From: Gautieria morchelliformis
Taxonomy: Eukaryota; Basidiomycota; Agaricomycetes; Gomphales; Gomphaceae
Direction of reading: 5' to 3'
NCBI GenBank assembly: GCA_015179125.1
Contig: WHVA01000565.1
Coordinates: forward strand, 1-64,000
DNA length: 64,000 nt
Positions within the stretch are counted from its first letter, which is position 1. Each line of letters starts with the position of its first letter. The translations under genes and the position numbers were made by a program. The notes below the pieces were generated by a model. The model worked only from the letters and a program-made list of their open reading frames with translations. It was not told the origin of the DNA and searched no databases. This document shows positions 34,177 to 44,683 of this stretch, piece by piece.

Positions 34177-35040
34177 GTGAGACATCTCAAACTAATTAAG
34201 CAACCCCTGCCGCAAGATATCCAGGAGCGCTGTGCTTGTCCTCTCCTGCTGGTCATTCGCACGACATGTCTCCTCAAGGAGCGCCTGGCATGCCTTCCTC
34301 TCCTCCTCACGTTCCGCCTCACACATCTTGCAGTCAGCCTCACGCATCTGGCGGTCCTCTTCACACATCTTGCATGCCTCTGCACGTGCTTCCTCCAGGA
34401 GCTCAACCAGTCGTCTACTTTCAGTCCTCCGCCTCCCTCCCACACAGGAACGTTTCCGTCCAAGGCTCTCACATGTATCTGTCCCAGATATGCTTGCCAT
34501 TGACTGCCATCATTCTCCTTCTCGGAAATCCCAACTGATGGAGATGGGGAGCATCCTTGCTTCTGCCTAGGTCGCTGGCATATCACCATGGCATCTTGCA
34601 TAGACTCTCCCGCATCCTTCGCCACGTTCTGGGCCTGTTGATTAGATAGTTAATAGACAATATATATCATGAACAAAGCCCTTCACTCACCTGTTTTTCA
34701 CGCTCCTTCTGATCCTCCTTGGTCCCTTTCGCCTCCAACTTGAGATGCTGCACAGCATCCAGCTTCCCTGAGAGCAAGGTGAACAGGGCTGGATTGTGCT
34801 CCCACTCTTTACCAAGAGCAGACCAGGGAGTCTTCTTTTTTTTCCCCTACTCTCTTCTAGTCAGCAGGCAAAGATAAAATAAATACACTAGGACGCACCT
34901 CCACCCAAGCAAGCAGTGATGCCAGCTTGTTCTTGAGTGTGTCTGACTCACCGTTCAGGCAACACCCATTCTCTTGCACGCACCTGGCCACTTCTTTCCA
35001 GTGTTCACCAAGCTTCGCACGTGGTGCCATGTACAGGTTG

Positions 35041-36801
35041 TGTTACGTATCGGAATTCCCGGAGGTCGGAACTGGAAAGGACAATGGCTTCAACTTATAT
35101 GTTGCGCCCCTGATGAACTACCGTCCTAAGTATTTCGGAATTGACTTGCGGATGTCGGAGAAGGTGGAAGTCGGGAACGGAGTACTGAGGGTCGAAGGGT
35201 TGGAGAACAAGGGTCGGAAGAGGCGGAAGAGGCGGAGAACAGAGGGTCGAGAGCGGAGGGAAACAAGACTAGCAAAAACTCACTGTGCTAAGAACAGGAG
35301 ACAGTGCGAAGGGATTTACCTATCGAAGTCGATTATCTGATTGCAGAAACAGAGACATACATGAGGGGGTTTTATACAAAGAGCAGAAGCAACAGGTAAT
35401 GGTATGGTACTAAGCAAATTCCGGAGAGTGCGGGAATCGGATAGACATACGGGTAAGTAACTAATGCGGAACAAGGGGATGACAAGGGGGGTGCAGGGTA
35501 GCATAAGTACAATGGTAAAGAACAAGGCGAGTAAGTACAATGGGCAATCAGAACAAATGGAATTATGGAAATGGTATCTTGCTGTGTTCAGGGTCGAGTA
35601 CGGGGGCCAGTATCTGGAGGTGGCCAGGGGTACTGAAAGAACAAGGGGTCGAGGTAGAGGGTTGCGGATGTTGCAGATGTTGCGGAATAGGGTCGGAGGT
35701 AGCTGTCATGACCTGTCTATTTCTCTTACCCCACTGCCTCTATGTTCCCCCTCGTCACTCCCTAGCATCTTTGCCAGAGTTCGCCTCACCCTCCCACCAC
35801 TCCTCCTCTATGTCCACTCTATCCGCTGTTCGCCCCATTCTCCGAACCGCTATTCGCTGCTCGCACATTTCGCCAGCAGGCACGCCATCAAATACGATCG
35901 ATACCATTTACCCGGCATGATGGTTCATCACTAACCCCATCATCTTCTTAATCCAACCCCTTTGGGTGTTCGTATGGCCAAAGTGTGTTCGTGGGATGTC
36001 CCTTCCGTAGGTCGTGTGGGATCAACCCAGTAGATGAAGAGTCCGTGCAGGGTAGCATGTATGCAGGTCCCAAGACATGGTTTTGTACATGAGTGCCTTT
36101 GTCACCTTTACTCTCCATCGTTTCATGTTCGCACTCTTCCCTCACTCTATTGTATGTTTATTCCATCTACTTAGTATTATGACTGTGCACCCCTATCCAA
36201 CCTGACTCACGATGGCCTCTTTCCTATTCACTGATACCTTACAAGCATTCAATATAAGTAGTTTACATTCGCATGTATATTCTCCAGTTCAATTATCATA
36301 CGTTGTCCATCTTGTGCAAACTTGACCTTGCTGTGATCATCGTCTTGAGCCTTCTCCTGGAGATTTCTACCTTCGACCAGAAGAGGATTTAGGCATCACT
36401 GGTGAGTTCCCATACTTCATCGTCATTACCTTAGTCTTCAAACCATTTTCGGTGCTGACGGCGAAGGGCTCCGAAAGAGCACCTTCGCCGGCGAAGGGAT
36501 TGCCGCTACTTAGACAACCCTTCCGTGACACCTTGTACGTTACATCGTCAAGTGCCACGGGCTATTTCGCTACGACTGTAGATAGGGCGAGCTCCACTCG
36601 GGCAGCCCTCTTATCTTGTGAACATTTATTGGTTCACCTATTCGCTGAACAGCATACTTATTCGCACAAGTTATTCGGGCATTCTCTGTGTTCACTAATA
36701 CACGATATTAACGCCTAAAAACCAATCTTGACAGTAGGGTGGAGGTGATGTGGAGAGGATGCGGAGGTGGCGGAGATGGTTGGTCGGAAACGGTCGTAAC
36801 A
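35041..36801 (+). repeat. Solo LTR (family A) containing a second solo LTR
   Basis: Starts TGTTACGTATCGGAATTCCC and ends CGGTCGTAACA, flanked by the 5-bp duplication GGTTG (35036-35040 and 36802-36806). The outer parts match the solo LTR at 39564-40182. The middle holds an unrelated insertion of about 1 kb. No internal retroelement genes are present, so it is a recombination remnant. Confidence 0.88.
35704..36733 (-). repeat. Probable solo LTR (family B) nested in solo LTR A
   Basis: A 1030-bp block with TG...CA ends (TGTCATGACCTG ... AATCTTGACA) and near-matching 5-bp flanks, GTAGC and GTAGG. Its complementary strand also reads TGTCAAGATTGG ... GGTCATGACA. A part (about 36150-36430) matches 61171-61500 in the opposite orientation. 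Confidence 0.65.
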
Positions 36802-37689
36802 GGTTGACCTCGATCACAGCGCAGAGGAGTTGGTCGAGGTCACACAAAGAAAATGCTTCATGCGCCTTGTGTGAAGATATGGGTTGTGACCCAAGACCCT
36901 TAGATGACGTGTCTAACCTGGTGTTCGATGACTTGTCAGGTGTGTTAGGGGGTGCAGTGACAGAGGTAACAAGGGAGGGGGCAACAGCCGGTGGATGGGG
37001 CACGTTAGTAGAGTTCAGAAAAGGGCGGGACCAAGCCTTTCCTCAATCCCACCTGCTTGTGATGTGATCGGAGCGCTAGGGGTGTTATAAAAGACAGTGG
37101 GTGGGATAGGCTGCATACTCACATGCGATGCAGTGGGTGTGGGTTGGAATGGACACGTGGGTGTGGGCTGGAGTGGATGTGCATGTGATAATATTTTCTC
37201 ATGCACCTGTAGGATAGGATTAGCAGTTCAGTGTAGTCCGCAACTAATATCTATTACAAACTAATATTGTCTAAGGCCGCAAGGCAATATCAATAGTATA
37301 AAGATGGGTGCGTGGGTGGTTGTGGGGGTGTTTGTGTTTTACGTAATCCTGACTAAGATGCAAACAAACCACGCATCCAACTTTCTACTGACAACGCGCA
37401 GTGCAGTGAGCGCCCCTGGTCACGTGACCAGTTCGCGTCCAACGCTGCTGCGCGCGCACCCACCTTCCCTCAACCCTCCTGCTGCCATTTCCTCTGGTTC
37501 AACTGGCAACCTCTGGCTCTCCTGCCCACTGTCTCTGTGCCTGCTGGATCTGTCTGTCTGCTGCTGGCTCTCTGCATCTGGATCTCTGTCTGGCTCTCTG
37601 TGTCTGGCTCTCTGTGTCTGTTTCTGGCTCTCTCTTTCTCTGCTGGTGGGTCTGTCTGTCACTGCTGGTAACTTTTATTTCTCTACAGT

Positions 37690-38460
37690 CCCCTCAGGTA
37701 TTTCTTCCAATATTTTCGCTTTTTTAACTCTCTTTTTTTACTTCTTTTCAGCCTAGGGTGCTCCTCTCATTGCCTCCCATCTTTCCTGATGCCTCTGGTG
37801 TGTTTTCTACTTCTCATATCTGTCATTTCCTGCAATAATTTTCGCTTTTTTATCCTCTTTTTTTTTTCTTTTTCCTTTTCTTCTTCAGTCCAGGTTCCTC
37901 CTCTCAGTGCTCCCACTTTTCCTGTCAGTCATGGCTGCATCTTGTGTGTGTGTTGCTACCATATTTGTGTTGTTTTGATATTTATTAGGATCAGCTTCTC
38001 TCCATGGTAAGTATTGCTATTTCTTGCCATAATTTTCGCTTTTTTAATCTCTTTTTGCCTTTGTTTCTCCTCTCATTGCCTCCCACCTTTCTTGGCCATC
38101 ATTACAGTCCCTGTTGTGTTTTTTCTGTCATTTCTTCCAATAATTTTCGCTTTTTTATCCTCTTTTTGCCATCTTTTCAGCCCAGGTTCCTCCTCTCTAT
38201 GCCCCCCACCTTTCCTGTCTGTTATTTCTGCATCTGGTGTGTGTCCTGCTATCATATTTTTGTGTTTTTTTTTTTATATTTATTAGGATCACCTTCTCTC
38301 CATGGTATTTCTTCCAACATTGTCGCTTTTTTAACCACTTTTTGACTTTTTTTCAACCTAGGTTGCTCCTTTCATTGCCTCCCAACTTTCCTTATGCCTC
38401 TGGTGTGTTTTCTACATCTCATATCTGTCATTTCCTGCAATAATTTTCGCTTTTTTATCC

Positions 38461-38507
<47 letters not shown>

Positions 38508-39250
38508 CTTCAGCCCAGGTTCCTCCTCTCAGTGCACCCACCGTTCCTGTCAGTCATGGCTGCATCTGGTGTGTGTGTGTTGCTATCATATTTGTGTTGT
38601 TTTGATATTTATTAGGGTTAGCTTCTCTCCATGGTAAGTATTGCTATTTCTTGCTATAATTTTCGCTTTTTTAATCTCTTTTTGCCTATGTTGCTCCTCT
38701 CATTGCCTCCCACCTTTCTTGGCCACAATTACTGCCTCTGGTGTGTTTTTTCCTTATCATATCTGTCATTTCTTCCAATAATTTTCGCTTTTTTATTCTC
38801 TTTTGGCCTTCTTTTCAGCCCAGCTTCCTCTCAGTGCCTCCCACCTTGCCTGTCTGACATTGCTGCATCTGGTGTGTTTCTTGCTATCATATTTATGTTG
38901 TTTTGATATTTATTAGGATCAGCTTCTATCCATGGTATTTCTTGCACTAATTTTCGCTTTTTTACCCTCTTTTTGACTGCTTTTCAGCCTATGTTGCTCC
39001 TCTCATTGCCGCCCACCTTTCATGGGTATCATTACTGGCTCTGATGTGTTTTTTCCTTATCATTTCCAATAATATTCTCTTTTTTATTCTCTTTTGGTTT
39101 ATTTTTATTTATTTTTATTTTTATTTTTATTTTCTGCCCAGGTTCCTCCTCTTAGTGTCTCACAGCCTGTCTGCCATTGCTGCATCTGGTGTGTGTCTTC
39201 TATCATATTTGTGTTGTTGTGATAATTATTAGGATCACTGCCTCTTTTTT
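37690..39250 (+). repeat. Degenerate satellite array with splice-like motifs
   Basis: About ten copies of a T-rich core (ATAATTTTCGCTTTTTTATC and variants) alternate at spacings of roughly 110-180 bp with blocks such as CCCAGGTTCCTCCTCTCAGTG, TGCATCTGGTGTGTGT and TTGATATTTATTAGGATCAGC. Many units contain TTTTCAG before CC and some contain CCATGGTAAGTATTGC, resembling acceptor and donor sites. A higher-order unit of about 290-600 bp is suggested. Confidence 0.75.
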
Positions 39251-39439
39251 AATTGTTATTTAATTTTTTAAATTTTTGTGTATATATGTGTACTGTAGAG
39301 TTGTAAAATCAAATATTGAAAAATATCCTTGACTTTGCTAAAAATTGATGACAACAGCTGCTTGCAGTAAACTCTCTGACATTTATTTATTTCCTCTTGC
39401 CCCTACAATAATTTCACTTTTAGGCTCTTGGGGATATGC

Positions 39440-40420
39440 CATGTATGGAGGACATACTACAGACAAGAGACATGCTACACTTGGTCAAGGCAGGCTATAC
39501 ACAGGGGCATGCTACTCATGGGGACACACTGCACATTGGGAAACGCAGGCTATACACAGGGACTGTTACGTAGCAAGATTTCCACAAGTCAGAACTAGAA
39601 AGGACAACGGCTTCAACTTATATGTTGCGCCCCCAATGAACTATCATCCTAGGTATTTCGGATCGCGAGTCAGAAGTTGGGTCAGAAGGCAGAAGGGGGA
39701 GAGACAGAGGTCTTGCAAAACTCACTGTGCTAAGGACAGGAGATAGAGCAAAGGAAATCACATATTGAAGGCGATTATCTGATTGCAGAATAACGAGCAT
39801 GCATGAGGGGTTGTTATACAAAGAGCTGAGACAACATGTAATAGGGTAGTACTAAGCAAATTCCGGAGGGAGCGGCAGTTGGATAGACATACAGGGTAAA
39901 CAACTAATTGGGAACAAAGGACTACAAGGGGGTGCAGGGTAGGGTAAAGAACAATGGCAAAAGAACAAGGGGTCAGAAAGTATATCTGACATAACAAAAC
40001 AACAAGACTCCAAAGGCGGCTGGACATATGGTCTTGCTGTGCTGCGAGGCGAGTCTGGTGGGTCGGAGTAATAGAGTCGAAAGAACAAAGGATATCACAA
40101 GGGGCGGGAATGTTGGGATTATTGGAGGGGTGGAATGTGAGTGGAACTGAGTGTCGGAAGTCAGAACTGCATGGTCGTAACAGGGACACGCTACAATGGG
40201 GACACACTACACATCCGGGACACACCACAAACAAGGGACATGCTATACGTGATATACTTCAGGGGACATGCTGTGCACACAATACTTGAGTGCTTATGCA
40301 GAATGGTATGCAATATCAAGACACACTACACTCAGGTAATGCATGCCATACATGGGGACATGCTACACGTGGGGACATGCTACACATGAGGGGCACGCAG
40401 ACATGGGAGAAATGTGTGGA
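39440..40420 (+). repeat. Minisatellite of GGGGACATGCTACACATG-like units, split by a solo LTR
   Basis: Degenerate units of about 17-20 bp (GGGGACAYRCTACACATG) occur before 39563 and after 40183. They surround the solo LTR and end near 40420. Confidence 0.75.
39564..40182 (+). repeat. Solo LTR (family A), second copy
   Basis: 619 bp, starting TGTTACGTAGCAAG and ending ATGGTCGTAACA, with a perfect 5-bp duplication GGGAC (39559-39563 and 40183-40187). It lies inside the minisatellite and shares its ends and middle with 35041-36801. Confidence 0.92.
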
Positions 40421-40895
40421 GACATTACCTACCCAGATGTGTTACTTGGAGCTACATTCAATTGTGATAAGATGCATTTTACTTATCCCAAGTTTCATTT
40501 ACCCAATGTGTTTGGCCTAACCCCTGGGCAAAGCACGGGTCCCCACCCTAGCAGTGGTCCCAGCGCATCCAGGCTTATACCACAGGTCCCAGATGGTCCT
40601 TACCCAGTGGTGTGCCACATCCAGGCATATCCTGGTATGCAGCACAGGAATAGACTTGCGATATGCAGTATTTTCCCATGGGCAGATTTACATTGCACTA
40701 ATTGGAACAGAGTCCATGTTCTTTAGGCTTTAGGGGAGGGGAATACAACATCTAATATTGTATACAAAGAGGTGCTGCTAAAGCCTGATTAAATATGTAG
40801 TTTCATTTCATCAAATAATTCTTTAATTCTATTAACTACCCATGTGCAATGTTAACCTTAACTCACCCGGTGCGAAGCACGGGTCTATTGGCTAG

Positions 40896-41332
40896 TGTAT
40901 AAGATACAAACAAGCATTTGAACTGATCACCTCATCAGCTGCAGCACACTTCATGTCACAGCAATAGGTAAGCATGCTCACTCCTGTCAATGAACCTGGC
41001 TGGTTCCATCAATAGGACAAAGGAGTGGCATTGAATTCTTGCATGGTATAACCAACTGCGCAATACATGGAATGATACAAGTGTCATTGCAAAGGAGTGG
41101 GATAGGTTTACCGAACCAGAGCAGTTTTCCTATTGCAGGGAGCTGTTAGATATTGTTGAGGTGCCTCAGTGGTATCCTGAAGACTGGGCCGAGGAAATAT
41201 ATTGCGCCAGAGGCAAGCTATGTGAGGCTTGGAAGAAGCTAGTAGGTAACGGTGAGGCAGATGAGTGGGTTCGAGGTGTTGGTGAAGGAGGGAGGGAGGA
41301 TTGGGTTATGATGCGGCACTTGCTGAAGGTAA
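40896..41332 (+). other. Possible exon and repeat segment of unknown origin
   Basis: The first 100 bp (CATCAGCTGCAGCACACTTC, then ATGTCACAGCAATAGGTAAGCAT) match 44180-44240. After it, an open stretch reads WNDTSVIAKEWDRFTEPEQF, CRELLDIVEVPQWYPEDWAE, RGKLCEAWKKLVGNG and WVMMRHLLK, then a donor-like GTAAGT at 41331. Protein-like texture suggests an exon of an unknown gene, perhaps captured by a mobile element. No start codon could be fixed. Confidence 0.35.
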
Positions 41333-41339
41333 GTAGAAA

Positions 41340-41860
41340 TCGAAGAAATTTGAGCTGTCTGTAGGCTCGCCTGCATCCAGGATTATACGGAGAATGACCT
41401 TTGCTTTGCCATCTATTGTGATCCGTTGTACAATAAATATATACTTGATCTGAGCTTCTTCTACAGTGCAGGCTGATGTGGCATCCAAGGGGTAATATTT
41501 GACGCCCTGGGACTTTGTAAACTCAGCACCAGTGATGAGTTCGGTGAGAGTAGTGTGCCATGAAATGTAACTGCCAGCTAAGCACCAATAGGAAACAACA
41601 CCAAGACCTTGATAACCCAAAAGAGGATATCTGGGTCTGATTGGTATCCCAATAACTTCATAGTGCATTGTCCTGACTGCTGGAAGCAAAGGTCCCAAGT
41701 GTCATAATGCATGGTATCCTCTGGGACAGCAGCACCAAGAAAGTAGAATGCTGAGACAAATGAAACTGAGAATGTCACAGGCATCTACAATATGTTGCAA
41801 CCATAAAGTAATGGACCGAGGCGCTCACCCTTGTATACATGCAAGTCGACGACCCACCGC
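41340..41860 (-). pseudogene. Uncharacterised gene fragment
   Basis: On the minus strand, MRWVVDLHVYK runs into a donor-like GTGAGC near 41828. After an acceptor near 41785 comes VTFSVSFVSAFYFLGAAVPE and DTMHYDTWDL. In a shifted frame it continues LLPAVRTMHYEVIGIPIRPR, LLGYQGLGVVSYWCLAGSYI, LTELITGAEFTKSQGVKYYP and TVEEAQIKYIFIVQRITIDG, with an end near 41306-41340. I do not recognise the family. The frame change near 41690 suggests a decayed copy. Confidence 0.4.
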
Positions 41861-42242
41861 ATGCGCTGGATCGCACATCAAGTCATAGAGCCAAGCCGAG
41901 GCACCACATGTGCGATAAGGTCTGAGTACTAGCCAAAACCGAATACATGGACTGTGGCTCATCTGTAGGGAGCTGGCTGCATATGCGCATCAGCCACAGC
42001 GTATTTCAACATCTATTTAGCCTGTAGCCAAACTCCTATCCACCACAGTATAAGTCCCATCCCATGTACCGTAGAATACACACAAATCTTATCTGTTCGG
42101 CTTCGAGTCACAAGCCGCCGTCATTCTCTGCGCTCGAGTTAATGTGCACCCTGAGTCAAGTCGAGTCTGTCACTGCACTGAGTTAATGCACATACGTCCC
42201 CAAGCATCTCTAACATTATAATAATACAATATACACATATTA

Positions 42243-42342
42243 GTGTGCGAGCAACTCTCCTGGCTAAGAAATATTGAAGCGTGCAATACGACCACCTTTT
42301 GGAGTTGAGTATTTCTGAGACTTCAAACTCAGGCTCACTGTG
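42243..42342 (-). pseudogene. Chromodomain remnant of a Gypsy element
   Basis: SEPEFEVSEILNSKR on the minus strand closely matches EPEFEVSEILDSK in the chromodomain of the Gypsy at 53.7-61.2 kb. No other part of that element is visible around it, so this is a small fossil fragment. It lies about 470 bp upstream of the TFIIF beta gene. Confidence 0.7.
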
Positions 42343-42812
42343 CTGCCAAACATGAGCATAAATTGGGATAAGAGGCCCTTCCATCGCATCGACTAGGCGA
42401 TTATCCTCATCGTAAGACGGCGTAGGAACAACGGACTGATCGCGTCATCACGTATGTTCGTGGACGACTTAGCACTTGAAAGGCAGGCACAGCGTCTTGC
42501 GGCCACTGTGGACGAAGAACAACTCCTGGTGAGACTCTTATTCCCATCTTGACGACATTGCGCTTGTGGCTACAGGACATACATCATCAACGCACAGCTC
42601 GTCCGCTGGCAGGATGCCCCATCGCGTCCAAGCACAGGACACATTGTGGTCGCCTACGGTTCCGCACCGGTGAACGTTGTAGTTTCGGTTACATAACGTG
42701 GTAGCCGGCTAGGCGAAGCCGGATGTGACGCTGACTCGGCATACTTACATAATAATACTATGAGTAGTGGCTATCGGGCGCCTACGATACGTGCCCCTTC
42801 GACTCGTTCAGG
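42343..42812 (+). other. Upstream region of the TFIIF beta gene with a short ORF
   Basis: An ATG at about 42452 opens FVDDLALERQAQRLAATVDE, followed by an intron-like GTGAGA...CTACAG and a short second reading frame. This could be an unrecognised small gene, the tail of a lost gene, or leader sequence. I cannot assign it. Confidence 0.25.
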
Positions 42813-44014
42813 ATGGACATAGATCAAGCTACGGATGACAAGAAACCTCTGGAATCACTCGAAGAGCCCAATGAAGATGAAACACAACCGGATCCCGACG
42901 AAACGTTGCAGTTGGACTCGGGAGGTGGCAAAATCTGGCTAGTCAAGGTCTATATTGCCATGACCCAGTATACTCTTTCTCAGTCATTCTCACACCTCTA
43001 GATTCCAAAATTTCTCATGGAGCGATGGTCTACTATCTATGCGGATGGTATCCATCTTGCAACACTGCGAGTATGGAATGAACGCGACCAGAAGACAGGA
43101 AAGCAACTGATGTCATTATTTTTGCCTCCCGAGCAACCTGATGGGATTCCGGAAGAGTACAAACTGGACATGGTACAGGAAGCGGTGGAGAACCAGATTG
43201 TTATAGCAGAAATGGACAAAGAACAGGGCAACTTGGCCAGCCGGGCGAGTGAGCTGCTGTTCGCATATTCATCCGTGACATCCTCATGCTGTGGAATTTG
43301 CCTACAGAGACCACCATCATGTCTGGTCGGATTAAACATGAAGTAAATGTACGCCCACGATACAACGAGAACTACAGTAATCGCATGCGGGCCCGACATG
43401 AGGCCGCGTCGGAGCCGGTGCGCCAGATTAAGATGATAGAGGATAGTCTCCCTGGTGGACGCGGTAACATCAACATGCTTAGTTCAGGTGCAAACCAGAG
43501 AACCGGCTCCTTTGATTCACTTGTGGCATGTATCATTTCCCATGCAATGCAATGTATTTTTAACCTGTCATTTGTCCAGCGGACGTCCAAGTCGGCTCGG
43601 GCTTCTGGACAGCAGCATGAGCGGTTCGCTCGTATGCCTCAAAACCAGCTCCTAGATGCACTGTTCGGACTATTTCGAGAAAACGAGTTTTGGAGCGTCA
43701 AGGACCTGCGGTTAAAAACAGAGCAGCCGGAAGCTTATCTCAAAGAAACGCTTGGGCAAATCGCAACGCTTCACAGAAGCGGACCGGTGCGCTTGTCATG
43801 TCTTGTACTGTTTTGATTCAATCTTACCTTCCTTGTCGGCGCGCAGCACAACGGCCTCTGGGGGCTGATGAGCAACTTCAAGGATGGAGCTCCAAAATCA
43901 ACTACTGGTGATGGCGCCGTCCCATATTCGAGCGAGGTTGAAGCGCCACACAGTGTGAAAATGGAGGGAGTGGACGATGATGACGATGACGATGACATGG
44001 AAGAAATACCATAG
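42813..44014 (+). CDS. TFG2: Transcription initiation factor IIF subunit beta
   Basis: Small subunit of TFIIF, which binds RNA polymerase II in the nucleus and helps it into the pre-initiation complex. The ATG at 42813 starts an acidic leader (MDIDQATDDKKPLESLEEPN) leading to GGGKIWLVK. Exon 2 begins IPKFLMERWSTI (43002) and carries the dimerisation barrel (QLMSLFLPPEQPDGIPEEYK). Exon 3 has GRIKHEVNVRPRYNENYSN and RQIKMIEDSLPGGRGNIN. Exon 4 holds the winged-helix domain (ERFARMPQNQLLDALFGLFR, then KTEQPEAYLKETLGQIATLH). The last exon ends in an Asp-rich tail and stops at 44014. Introns: about 42948-43001, 43250-43303, 43490-43579 and 43790-43847. All frames are intact and the length fits the family. 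Confidence 0.95.
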
Positions 44015-44683
44015 CACAAATCCTGCACCCATGGCATGCAATGATATGCTTGACGCTGCGTATGGACTAGACGGTGTGTGAGAGTGTTTACATAAACCGA
44101 AATCATACCTCGTCTCACCGTCAAGGCCTCAAGACAATATATACACATGTATAAGACAGAAACCAGCGTGAATTTTGAACCCGCTCATCAGCTGCAGCAC
44201 ACTTCATGTCACAGCAACAGGTAAGCATCCTCACTCATGTCAATACTGTTGTTCATGATGCCTACTCTCTTCCCGATATCTCACCAACCTGATGGGTTGG
44301 CTTACTGACCTCATCACTTCAGCCGTGAATCTGACAGCCGTCAGAGGTCCCAACCCTAGCTCCCAAGCCCCTCACCCCGACGTGAAACCAGACCAGACTC
44401 GGACGAGGGCCTTCTAGAGACCAAGCTAGACCCTCTCTGTCTTGTACTCGGCACTGGAGCAAGAAATGGTGTACGGTTTCGTCGGCACGCTTCAGCTCCG
44501 AGTGGTTAGTCACGACAAGCCTGCTCCCTGGCGAGCGGCCTCTGGATAGTATGAATCACGCCCAGTTCCTGGTCAAAAATCGACTTTCGACTTACCGGGG
44601 ACCTGGACACCGCCTATCGATCACTCGATGAGGCAGAGCTTACATTAAGCAGACACGAATAATACACTATACTGTTACTGTTG
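44015..44683. other. Convergent intergenic region with dispersed-repeat fragments
   Basis: Between the stops of the TFIIF beta (+) and SWD1 (-) genes. 44086-44125 matches 18478-18520 (GTGTTTACATAAACCGAAAT and onward). 44120-44160 resembles the flanks of the Helitron-like element. 44180-44240 matches 40934-40990. The remainder (44.3-44.68 kb) shows no gene. Confidence 0.55.

Larger units (their letters stand above)
34192..37120 (-). pseudogene. Harbinger MYB/SANT-like accessory gene, split by a solo LTR
   Basis: Convergent with the transposase and organised like the second gene of PIF/Harbinger elements, whose MYB-like protein is known to bring the transposase to DNA. Read right to left: a Pro/Thr-rich leader near 37.1 kb, then FSLCDLDQLLCAVIEV near 36.81 kb just right of the LTR. 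Left of the LTR, MAPRAKLGEHWKEVARCVQE and SDTLKNKLASLLAWVE (35030-34900) complete the SANT-like fold. After introns come WSALGKEWEHNPALFTLL and HLKLEAKGTKEDQKE. The last part is a strong coiled coil (RLVELLEEARAEACKMCEED and onward) ending ALLDILRQGLLN at about 34192. The LTR insertion at 35041 must disrupt it. The exact start is unresolved. Confidence 0.72.
37290..40895 (+). mobile_element. Helitron-like non-autonomous element
   Basis: The right end has a Helitron hallmark: a hairpin (CCCGGTGCGAAGCACGGG, 40866-40883) followed nine bases later by CTAG and a T (40892-40896). The proposed left end starts TC after A (37290, TCAATAGTATAAAGATGGG). The flanks on both sides (AAGGCCGCAAGGCAATA; TGTATAAGATACAAAC) resemble contiguous sequence at 44.12-44.16 kb, which looks like a diverged unoccupied site. 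No Rep/helicase gene is present. The interior is mostly satellite-like repeats and a solo LTR. Confidence 0.55.

Noticed and set aside
33843-34185. Lys-rich minus-strand ORFs
   Set aside because: Products of long A/T tracts in a two-copy repeat; not coding.
37304-39232. A series of plus-strand ORFs with Phe/Leu-rich segments as membrane proteins
   Set aside because: They are translations of a T-rich satellite array and repeat the same FAFL/CFLL-like pattern.
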